Shown piece after piece: positions 30,376 to 38,700 of a stretch of DNA of 64,000 bases. The stretch's first letter is position 1; each line of letters begins with the position of its first letter. A program made the position numbers and the translations under genes. The notes beneath the pieces are model-generated. The model was not told the origin of the DNA, searched no databases, and saw nothing but the letters and a program-made list of their open reading frames with translations. The DNA is from Chryseobacterium indoltheticum (lineage in GTDB: Bacteria > Bacteroidota > Bacteroidia > Flavobacteriales > Weeksellaceae): assembly GCF_003815915.1 (NCBI RefSeq), contig NZ_CP033929.1, forward strand, positions 1,116,001 through 1,180,000. Reading direction: 5' to 3'.

Positions 30376-31218
30376 GTGGAAATACCAGTAAATTTTATAG
30401 ATTTTTTATATTGGATAAGGGAACGAACAGAAAATGTATGGTCAGTTGATGACGAGAGTTTTTGCCCCAAAGGATTTTACGGTGCTAAATGGCAACCGCT
30501 AAGTGAGGAACAGATTGATTCTATTGAATTAAAATATGCCATCAAATTTACATCAGAACATCGTGAATTCCTGAAAATTCTACATGCAATTGATAAAAAA
30601 GAAATTGTCGAATACGAAGAAGATGGCAAAATAATTTCTGAGGAAGGTACTTTCTTTTACAATTGGTTGGAAGATGAAGAAGAAATTTTAAAAACAATGA
30701 AAGAACCTTATCAATGGATGTTTGATGATATTGATTCTGTGAATAAAGTTTGGCTAAAATCATGGGGGATAAAACCAAAATCTGCTGAAAAAAGAAAAGA
30801 AATTTTTGATAAATGGTTTTCTAATGTACCAAGTTTATTACCGTTGACGGGTAGTGTATTTGTTGTAAGTGATGAAAATCTTGAGTGGCAACCAATTCTT
30901 TCTGTTAGAGGTTCTGATATTTTGATAATGGGATGGGATTTTAGAACGGGTTTATTAAATGAAATTAGAAATCATCTTGATATTTATATTGAATTTTTTG
31001 ATGAAGAAGACCAAATGTTTTATCCTGAATTATTGCCAGAAGTGCAAGAGATTTTTGATGAAAATATAATATGTAATAAAACAAAAGATGTTCCTTACCT
31101 CAAAGAAATGATGCTTTATTGGTCTTCCGGATGGAGTGGTTTTGGACTAAATTATTTTCCAGAAGGAACAAGAGGGCATCCTATCACAAAAACGTTTATT
31201 GCTGAAGAAGAAATTTAA
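30376..31218 (+). CDS. SMI1/KNR4 (SUKH) family protein
   Basis: 280 residues from the GTG at 30376. The open frame extends to 30316, but that part overlaps Y RNA-like unit E and encodes a spurious hydrophobic stretch. LSEEQIDSIELKYAIKFTSEHREFLKILHAI is the typical SUKH-superfamily opening helix pair. Acidic and aromatic residues are frequent, and the segment WQPILSVRGSDILIMGWDF fits the later strands. SUKH proteins often serve as immunity proteins against secreted nuclease and other toxins, but many have no known role. It is inserted inside the Y RNA-like cluster (units E and F flank it), so it may share that transcript. Confidence 0.8.
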   Translation: MEIPVNFIDFLYWIRERTENVWSVDDESFCPKGFYGAKWQPLSEEQIDSIELKYAIKFTSEHREFLKILHAIDKKEIVEYEEDGKIISEEGTFFYNWLEDEEEILKTMKEPYQWMFDDIDSVNKVWLKSWGIKPKSAEKRKEIFDKWFSNVPSLLPLTGSVFVVSDENLEWQPILSVRGSDILIMGWDFRTGLLNEIRNHLDIYIEFFDEEDQMFYPELLPEVQEIFDENIICNKTKDVPYLKEMMLYWSSGWSGFGLNYFPEGTRGHPITKTFIAEEEI

Positions 31219-31227
31219 AAATAAAAA

Positions 31228-31375
31228 AAACAAGTGCCGTAGAATAGTGTTACTTCGATATCACGACGGGGTCGCGGGTTCGAGCCCCGTCTCTTCCACC
31301 AATAAAATACAATTTCTATTGGGAGAGTAGCTCAGTTGGTTAGAGCACGATACACTTTTGACTGTCGCCTTGTTT
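31228..31375 (+). ncRNA. Y RNA-like unit F, permuted tRNA mimic with encoded ACCA
   Basis: The outer stem is AAACAAG (31228-31234)/CTTGTTT (31369-31375), with UGCCGUAG near the base. Inside, T-arm GCGGG-TTCGAGC-CCCGT (31274-31290) and acceptor strand CTCTTCC (31291-31297) are directly followed by ACCA (31298-31301). About 19 nt later come the 5' acceptor strand GGGAGAG (31321-31327) and D-arm TAGCTCAGTTGGTTAGAGCA. The 3' half of a tRNA, complete with CCA, thus precedes the 5' half, as in circularly permuted tRNA genes. Confidence 0.8.
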
Positions 31376-31381
31376 AAAAAA

Positions 31382-31517
31382 ATAAAAGTGTCGTAGAGAA
31401 AAGATACTTCGTCTCACTCATGGGGAGGAATAGCGAAGCCGGTAACTCCGGCAAGGCTATCCGGTTCGACTCCGGCTTGACGTGCCCCGCATTCTTTTCT
31501 TGATTTTTACCTTTTAT
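31382..31517 (+). ncRNA. Y RNA-like unit G, tRNA-like insert in normal order
   Basis: Outer stem ATAAAAG (31382-31388)/CTTTTAT (31511-31517), UGUCGUAG opposite UUUUUACC, and inner stem AGAAAAGA/TCTTTTCT. Inside is a GC-rich tRNA-like segment: GGGG...CCCC closing pair, hairpin GCCGG-TAACT-CCGGC, and T-arm-like CCGG-TTCGACT-CCGG. Unlike units A, C and F it is not permuted. Confidence 0.7.
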
Positions 31518-31547
31518 CCTTTCCGAAATTCGGAGAGGATTTTTTTA
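31516..31547 (+). terminator. Terminator ending the Y RNA array
   Basis: ATCCTTTCCGA at 31516-31526 pairs with TCGGAGAGGAT at 31530-31540 (one G-U) and is followed by seven T. Confidence 0.85.
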
Positions 31548-31622
31548 TTGAAAGAAATGATGTTTTGTGTTTTTTTTAATCATAAGTTTATGAGGCAAAA
31601 AAACTAAAAAAAAATAACAAGT

Positions 31623-31814
31623 ATGGAAAATAAAAAAGGAGGAACATTTTTCTTCGCCATCATCGCAATTATTGTAGGAGGTGCATTATGGAAGCAGATT
31701 GATTTTAGAACCATGACAGTCGACAAAACGGCGTTGAGTATTGTCTATCTCTGCACTTTTTTATTTTCTGTTTTCTTTTTAATCAGAAGTCTCAGACATC
31801 GAGGTCAGAAATAG
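31623..31814 (+). CDS. Small two-span membrane protein
   Basis: 63 residues: MENKKGG, then hydrophobic segments at about 8-22 and 38-54, and a basic tail. No family is recognised. It sits between the end of the Y RNA cluster and the convergent XRE regulator gene. The compact start and membrane topology make it a plausible gene. Function is unknown. Confidence 0.6.
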   Translation: MENKKGGTFFFAIIAIIVGGALWKQIDFRTMTVDKTALSIVYLCTFLFSVFFLIRSLRHRGQK

Positions 31815-31833
31815 AAGAAAAGAATATTAGGTT

Positions 31834-32445
31834 TTATTTCCCTCTTTTTTCCAAAATCTCAATCCTTTCCAAAATACTGGAGAGGATGTTTTTTTGCTCA
31901 GAAGAAAGATAGCCGGAAATTTTATACACTTCTTTTTTAGAATAATCTTCTTTTGCAATCGAAGAAAGGTATTTCAGATTTCCTTCTTCCAAATATAATA
32001 GCGTTTCAGGGTTTTGCTTTAAAATATTAGATTTTGTTAAAAACAAGAAGTCTCCTAGATTGTAATTTGATAAAAGCAATGTGTTTTCTGTGAATTCATA
32101 GATTAAATCAATATTTACTAATGCTTTTTGCAGTGAATTATATTTAATATTATTATCAATGTTATTTTCTTGATAAGGTAAATCAGAATTAAAAGATAAC
32201 TGGAATTTTTCTAAATTTTCCGGGTTGTTTAAATCGTCAATAGTTAAAGGAACTGTTAAAAATTTATCCAAATCAAGATTAAAGTAATGTACAACAGTGA
32301 GTAGGGTGGATATTTTAGGTTCGGATCTTCCTTCTTCATAAGCGCCTATAACACCTCTGGTTAAATCAAATAAATCTGCGAAAGCTTGTTGGCTTAAGCC
32401 TTTTGCCTGTCTTATTGTTTTAATATTGGCTCCGAAAAAACTCAT
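31834..32445 (-). CDS. XRE-family transcriptional regulator
   Basis: 203 residues from the ATG at 32445; an upstream TTG start is rejected because the promoter element lies there. An N-terminal helix-turn-helix (residues about 5-58: IKTIRQAKGLSQQAFADLFDLTRGVIGAYEEGRSEPKISTL) is followed by a helical region of unknown function and a coiled C-terminus. It is divergent from the YqiJ-like/flotillin genes, and the shared 200-bp region contains repeats of TTTGCNAAT that could be its operator. It is a likely regulator of itself and of the flotillin genes. Confidence 0.88.
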   Translation of the reverse strand: MSFFGANIKTIRQAKGLSQQAFADLFDLTRGVIGAYEEGRSEPKISTLLTVVHYFNLDLDKFLTVPLTIDDLNNPENLEKFQLSFNSDLPYQENNIDNNIKYNSLQKALVNIDLIYEFTENTLLLSNYNLGDFLFLTKSNILKQNPETLLYLEEGNLKYLSSIAKEDYSKKEVYKISGYLSSEQKNILSSILERIEILEKRGK

Positions 32446-32463
32446 GTGTTCTAATCTTTTTTG

Positions 32464-32532
32464 CAAATGTAATATTAAATTTAATTAATTTGCTAATAAT
32501 ATTTGCAATTTGGTTAAATTTTATTATATTTG
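32464..32532. promoter_or_regulatory. Divergent promoter/operator region
   Basis: On the minus strand TACATTTG (32464-32471) fits the -7 element of the XRE gene. On the plus strand TATATTTG (32525-32532) fits that of the YqiJ-like gene. Between them lie TTTGCAAAT, TTTGCTAAT and TTTGCAATT, a repeated motif that may bind the XRE protein. Confidence 0.55.
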
Positions 32533-32647
32533 TGTTCAATCAGTCAAAAATAAGTAAATAATTGAAGTTTTTATGTTATAATGCTTTAAATATTTTATCT
32601 AAATTGGTAATTGTTATGAATTGATTAATTTTTAAAAAAAAACGCAT

Positions 32648-33295
32648 ATGACCTATCATGAATTTTTAACTACAGCTTTTTCACCGGTCAATACGGTTTT
32701 GAGTGTGCTGCTGATTTTGTCTGTGATTTATTGGCTTTTTACCATTATCACAGGTTTGGATATTGATGTCGGGATTGATGCTGATCTTGATGCAGATATA
32801 GACAGTCCGGATGGTCATGTTCATGTTCCGGAAGATGCCTCAGGCTGGCTTCAGTTTTTGAAGTTTCTGAATCTTGATATTGTGCCGATTACCTATTTTC
32901 TCACATTGTCACTTTTGTTAACATGGTTGGGTTCATTTTATATCGAAGCATTTTTATCTTTAGGACTGTGGGTTTCTGCTTTACTTGTGATTCCTATATT
33001 TTTAGTAAGCATGTTGTTGACTAAATTAATTTTAAAACCTTTGAATCCTTTCTTCAGAGAAATTAATCATAAAGGTGAAGTTTCTCACGATTTTCTTGGC
33101 AGACAAGGAAGAATGAAATCAACAATTCACGGAGTTAAAACCGGAATGCTTGAAGTTTTTATAGGAAATGACCCCATGATTTTAATGGTGAGAAGTAAAG
33201 ATGGAGAGGTGATTAATCACGGAACGGTTGTGTATATTGTGGATGAAGATCGGGAGAAAAGAATTTATTACGTGGCAGAAGAAATAAGATTTTAA
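32648..33295 (+). CDS. YqiJ-like OB-fold inner membrane protein
   Basis: 215 residues with membrane segments at about 17-38, 80-100 and 106-128. A hydrophilic loop is rich in Asp and His (DIDVGIDADLDADIDSPDGHVHV). A C-terminal OB/NfeD-like domain starts about residue 150 (GRQGRMKSTIHGVKTGMLEVFIG). The gene precedes a flotillin, exactly the arrangement of yqiJ-yqiK in E. coli, where NfeD-like proteins partner flotillins in the membrane. The gap to the flotillin gene is 226 bp and AT-rich. Confidence 0.8.
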   Translation: MTYHEFLTTAFSPVNTVLSVLLILSVIYWLFTIITGLDIDVGIDADLDADIDSPDGHVHVPEDASGWLQFLKFLNLDIVPITYFLTLSLLLTWLGSFYIEAFLSLGLWVSALLVIPIFLVSMLLTKLILKPLNPFFREINHKGEVSHDFLGRQGRMKSTIHGVKTGMLEVFIGNDPMILMVRSKDGEVINHGTVVYIVDEDREKRIYYVAEEIRF

Positions 33296-33521
33296 ACAAT
33301 GAAATAATGATCGCTTTTTTTATGATACTTTTTATTAAAATTCTAGACTGTTTTCTTTAAAAATTAAAAGTATTGACTCATGATGAAATTTTGTTATCCG
33401 TCTCTAAAGGATGCGAAATTTCTTAAGAATTTCTTCAAAATTATTCCATTTAGGGTTGGGGGAATAATTTTGATGATTTAAATAAATTAAAAACACATTA
33501 AAATAAATAAACTATAAAAAT

Positions 33522-35531
33522 ATGAATACACCTTTGATTGTTGGGATTGTTGTCGTTGTGGTAGCATCGCTCGGATTGATTTTCTGGATTTTATCAATGT
33601 ATAAAAAAACCGTTCAGGGAATCGTTATTTTAAGAACCGGTTATGGAGGAACGAAGGTTTTCTTCAATGCGGGAATCGTTATTCCGGTCATTCACCGAAT
33701 GGAATCGATGGATATTTCCGTGAAAAAACTGGAAATCGCCAGAGAAGGAAAAGCTGGGTTGATCTGTAAAGATAATATGAGAGCCGATATTCAGGTGGCT
33801 TTCTTTATCAGAGTTAATAAATCGGCGGATGATATTGTGAATGTAGGGCAGACGATTGGTTGTCAGAGAGCTTCTGATATCAATACGTTGAGAGAATTAT
33901 TTGAAGCTAAATTTTCTGAAGCTTTAAAAACGGTTGGTAAAAAATTTGAATTTATAGAGTTGTACGAAGCAAGAAGTGAATTCCGTCAGGAAATTTTAGA
34001 TATTATCGGAACAGATTTGAATGGCTATGTTTTAGATGACTGTGCGATTGATTATCTGGAGCAGACAAAAATAGAAAACCTAGATAAAGACAATATTTTA
34101 GATTCTGAAGGGATTAAAAAAATCACTGAATTGACGGCTAATCAAAATATAAAAGCCAATCAGGTTCGCAGAGATGAAGAAAAGACGATTACCAAGCAGA
34201 ATGTTGAGGCTCGTGAAGCAATTTTAGAGCTTGAAAAACAACTGGCTGAAAAAGAAGAATCTCAGAAAAGAGAAGTTGCAAATATCAAAGCCCGTGAAAA
34301 TGCCGAAATTCTTAAAGTTGATGAAGAAGAACGTCTGAAATATGAAACTGTTCGCATCGCAACTGAAGAAAAATTACAGATTGCTGAAGAGAACAAACAG
34401 CGTCAGGTGGTTATTGCAGCTAAAAATAAAGAACGTGCGGATCTGGTAGAAACCGAAAGAGTGCAGAAAGATAAAATGCTTGAGGCGACAGAAAGAGAAA
34501 GAATTGTTTCTTTGGCTCAGATTGAAAAGGAAAAAGCAATCGAATTGGAGAAGAAAAATATTCAGGATGCGATCCGCGAGCGTTTGACAATGGAAAAAAC
34601 GGTTGTAGAAGAACAGCAGGGAATTAAAGACTTGGAAGCTTTCAAAACAGCAGACAGAACGAAACAGGTGGAAATCACTTTGGCAACTCAGGAAGCTGAA
34701 AAGAAATTGATTCAGGAAACGAGAGCAGCAGAATCCAGAAAATTATCTGCTGAAAAAGATGCTCAGAAATACGTAATCGAAGCTCAGGCGAAAAGAGATG
34801 CTGCGGAAAAAGAAGCAGAAGCGCGTAAAATTATTGCTGATGCAAAAGCGAAGGAAGAAGCAACCGTTGGTTTATCTGAAGCTCAGGTTCTTCATGCAAA
34901 AGCTGATGCAGCCGAAAGACAGGGGATTGTAGAATCGATTGTTATCGAGAAAAAAGCGGAAGCTGAAAGAAAAGAAGGTATCGCTCAGGCTGAAGTTATT
35001 AAAGAAAAAGCATTTGCGGAAGCAGCCGGAATTACCGAAAAAGCAGAAGCAATGAAAAAACTGAACGATGCAGGAAAAGATCACGAAGAATTTAGATTGA
35101 CTTTGGCGAAAGAAAAAGAAGTGGAGTTGGCGCAAATCTCAATTCAGAAAGATATTGCACAGGCTCAGGCTGGAGTTCTTGCGGAAGCATTCAAGTCTGC
35201 AAAAATCGATATTGTTGGCGGAGATAATACCTTCTTTGATAATGTGATTCGTCAGGTTTCTGCAGGAAAAGGTTTAGATAAATTCATCAGCCATAGTGAA
35301 AACGCTACTTTGGTAAAAGAAAATTTACTGGGTGATGGTGAAAACATCATCGGCAAAGTAATGGGAATGGTTGAAAAATACAATGTATCCTCAGAAGATA
35401 TCAAAAATATGAGTATTGCAAGTCTGATTTTTAAACTCAACGGTATCGCCAATCAGCAGGAAAGAGGTCTTCTAGAAAGAGCAATGGATATGGCAAGAAA
35501 TCTTGGCATCGACCAAAAAACAATCAGATAA
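33522..35531 (+). CDS. Flotillin-family (YqiK-like) membrane scaffold protein
   Basis: 669 residues. An N-terminal membrane segment (about 4-26) is followed by an SPFH domain (residues about 35-190: GIVILRTGYGGTKVFFNAGIVIPVIHRMESMDI). A long Ala/Glu/Lys coiled coil runs from about 190 to 560 with many AEKEAE-type heptads, and a C-terminal oligomerisation region ends the protein. Flotillins organise membrane microdomains. It lies upstream of the giant AAA+ ATPase gene; a dispersed repeat and a terminator-like hairpin separate them, so they are probably separate transcripts of one functional region. Confidence 0.92.
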   Translation: MNTPLIVGIVVVVVASLGLIFWILSMYKKTVQGIVILRTGYGGTKVFFNAGIVIPVIHRMESMDISVKKLEIAREGKAGLICKDNMRADIQVAFFIRVNKSADDIVNVGQTIGCQRASDINTLRELFEAKFSEALKTVGKKFEFIELYEARSEFRQEILDIIGTDLNGYVLDDCAIDYLEQTKIENLDKDNILDSEGIKKITELTANQNIKANQVRRDEEKTITKQNVEAREAILELEKQLAEKEESQKREVANIKARENAEILKVDEEERLKYETVRIATEEKLQIAEENKQRQVVIAAKNKERADLVETERVQKDKMLEATERERIVSLAQIEKEKAIELEKKNIQDAIRERLTMEKTVVEEQQGIKDLEAFKTADRTKQVEITLATQEAEKKLIQETRAAESRKLSAEKDAQKYVIEAQAKRDAAEKEAEARKIIADAKAKEEATVGLSEAQVLHAKADAAERQGIVESIVIEKKAEAERKEGIAQAEVIKEKAFAEAAGITEKAEAMKKLNDAGKDHEEFRLTLAKEKEVELAQISIQKDIAQAQAGVLAEAFKSAKIDIVGGDNTFFDNVIRQVSAGKGLDKFISHSENATLVKENLLGDGENIIGKVMGMVEKYNVSSEDIKNMSIASLIFKLNGIANQQERGLLERAMDMARNLGIDQKTIR

Positions 35532-35550
35532 GCTAATAACATTTTCTCAA

Positions 35551-35591
35551 AGTCCCAAAGGGACGATTTAACAAAGGATGTAATAAAATCC
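35551..35591. repeat. Dispersed repeat family B, copy 2
   Basis: agtcccaaagggacgattta, then acaaaggatgtaataaaatcc; the GTCCC/GGGAC arms form a short hairpin. It is related to 24778 and 56302. Confidence 0.7.
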
Positions 35592-35610
35592 TAACAATAA
35601 AATTAAGTAA

Positions 35611-35658
35611 AACTCTCATTGTATAATCATTCAATGATGCTTTGAGAGTTTTTTTTCT
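35611..35658 (+). terminator. Terminator after the flotillin gene
   Basis: AACTCTCA (35611-35618) pairs with TGAGAGTT (35643-35650), with a long loop containing a second small stem, followed by eight T. Confidence 0.65.
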
Positions 35659-35738
35659 AAAAAATAAATGTTTCTAAAAACATTTTAACATTACGATGGT
35701 AGTCTAAAGTCTAGCATCTAACATCTAATATCTAAAAT

Positions 35739-38700
35739 ATGTCAGAACAATTAAATTCAGGGACATACGAAATTATTCAGAACCGTTTGAATGAGCAAAA
35801 AAATGACCTCATCCAAAGGCTTCAGAAGCTAAACGAAAACCGTAAAGACATTTTCGGCGGTGTAGATTTTTCACTTATTGCCAATGAAAGAATTTCTACG
35901 GAACACAACTGTGTCGCCAAAGATATTTTTTCGCTGAATGACATTTTGATCTTTGGTTCGAATGCGCATTTAGGTTTACAGACGGAAATCAACATAACCG
36001 ATGTTTTTTCTATATATAAAATAAATAACAACAGTTTTGAACCTAAGGATTCTTCATTAATTGGAGATGAAATTTTTATCGACGAGTTCAAAAACCTCTA
36101 TAAATATTACAGAAATACTTTTTTTGCGCGCTTTCATTTTACCGAAAACTATCTGTATATGGTTTTTCAGTTGTCTGAAAGTACTTCCGACATCAAAGCT
36201 TTCAAATGGCTGATCAAAGAAGATAAACTGATTTATATTGATTCTCGAAGTGCTTCAGAAGTCAATTATCCGCCACAACATGGTTTTGCATGGACGAAAG
36301 CAACAAGAGATATGCAGCGAGGAGGGAAGTTTCCGCACGTTTCTTTAGCAGATAAAGTTTTTGTAGAGTCGATTGGCGGTGATATCACGATAAAAATTGA
36401 AGATAATACCGATAGCGGAAAAGGGATTTATTCTGAAGATGTTATTCATAAAGATCAGAACCTCGACGATGCTGAAATTCATTTTTGTGATCTTGATAAT
36501 TTGGTTTTATTTAAAATTAAACCTTATCAGGAATCTGAGCGTTATTTTATTTATAATCATAAAGAAAAAATAGTTTCAAGAGTTGATACTTTGAAGTATT
36601 CGGCAGTTTTGCTTCCGGAAAATCAGGGGGTGCTTTTCTCAAACGGTTATGCTTTGCAGACGGGAGGTTTGAAAGTGATTTCTCAGGATCAGAATAGGCT
36701 TCATTATCTAAAAACGATTCCGGAGCCGAATGATGAAAATTTTATGTATGTTTTTTATGATGATAAAACCAACAATTATCAGCTGATTTCGTACAATATC
36801 ATTACACAAACTATCGAGACACCGATTCGCTGCAGTGGTTTTTCTATTTTAAATGATGGAAGATTAATTTATCTCAGAGAAACTCTCGAAACCACAAAAC
36901 ATCATTTAGCTCAGATTTGGCAGACTCCATATTCGAAAGAATTATTACCGAATACCGAAAAATCAGATACGCTTCTTTACAAAATCGGGAATAAAGATAT
37001 CGTAAGAGTCATGGCTGAAAGTCAGGAATTGATCACGCTTTTGAATAAAAAAGATTCTTACAGCGGACTGTACGACGATATTGTCAAGCTTTCCACTACT
37101 ATTTTGGATGCCTATTATTTCCTTGGTGATGATGAGGTTGAAAATCTCGATCAGCCTTTAAAGGAAATCAGGAATATCGCTCATTCTGCTATTAATGAAT
37201 ATGAAAAGGTTGTCGAGCAGAAAAAAAATACTTCTGAAGCAGTTGAAAAAATCAAAGCAGCAGTCGAGAAAATTTTAGATGATACCAAAAGAATCAACTA
37301 TTCTCAGCTGACAGAATATATTGATATGCTTTCGCAAATCAGAGCTTTACGCGGAGAAATTATCGGAGCCAGAGATCTGAAATATGTTGATGCTGCAATT
37401 CTTGATTCTTTAGAAAAATCACTTTCAGAGCGTTCTGAAGAACTTTCAAATGCATGTGTGAATTTCCTGCTTCAGGAAGATTCTTTGTTGCCTTATCAAA
37501 ACCGAGCACAGCAGATTTCTGAAAACATCATCAATTTACAGAAAGCAATTGACGCAAAAACAATTGAGGAAGAAATCAATAATTTATCTGGACAGCTTGA
37601 ACTTTTGGTGGATATTGTCAACAATTTAAAAATTGAAGACACTTCACAATCGACACAGATTATTGAAAATATTTCTGTGATTTTTGCAAGATTAAATCAG
37701 GAAAGATTAGAGCTTTCAAAAAGGAAAAGAGGAATTTCCGGTAAGGAATTGTCTGCGGATTTTCAGGCACAAATGACATTGTTTGATCAGTCAGTGATCA
37801 ATTTTCTGGAACTTTCTCAAACTCCCGAAAAATGTGATGAATATTTAACCAAACTTTCCATTAAATTGGAGGAAATGGAAACAAAATTTGTTGATTTTGA
37901 TGAATTTATCCAAAAGATTGGTGAAAAAAGGGAAGAAGTTTACGGGCATTTTCAGAATAAAAGAGTTCAGTTAACAGAATTCCGAAACAAGCGTACGCAG
38001 AGTTTGTATGATTCTGCACAGCGAATTTTAAAATCGGTTCAGACGAAAGGTGAATCTTTTGATTCTGAAAACGAAATCAACGGATATTTTGCTACCGATT
38101 TAATGGTGGAGAAAGTGAGAGATATTTCCCGACAGTTGATGGATTTTGAGGATTCTGCCAAGGCAGAAGAAATTCAGACTTTATTGAAAACTTCTCAGCA
38201 GGAAGCAGTTAGAAAGCTTAAAGATAAAAAAGAAATCTATGCCGATGGCGACAATGTGATTGCTTTAGGTGAGTACAAATTTGCTGTAAACCGTCAGAAG
38301 CTCGATCTCACTTTGGTACTTCGAAATGCACAATATTATTACCATTTAACAGGAACGGGATTTTATGAACCTTTGAATTTTGAAACCATTTCAGATTACA
38401 AAGAAGTTTGGAATCAGGAATATATTTCTGAAAATTCTAATGTAAAGCGTTTCGAATATTTAGCATGGAACGTTTTTTCACTGAATAAAAATATCAATAC
38501 AGAAGAATTGAACCGAAACGTAATTCAGCAGTTTATGACTGAGCATTTTGGGGAAGGTTTGGTGAAAGGAATTCATGATGAAGATGCATTGGTGATTGTT
38601 TCAAAGCTTCAACAGATGCATAATGAATTAGGATTGATGCAGTTTACGCCGAAAGAAAGAGCTTTAGCGCAATTATTCTGGTATTTTCTGAATGAAGAAA

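Noticed and set aside
21117..31218. RtcB RNA ligase expected beside Ro60 and slipin
   Set aside because: No ORF in the window has RtcB motifs; it must lie elsewhere or be absent.
29757..31517. Regularly spaced repeats as a CRISPR array
   Set aside because: Units are about 80-150 nt, imperfect, each closed by its own stem with T-arm motifs, and no cas genes are near.
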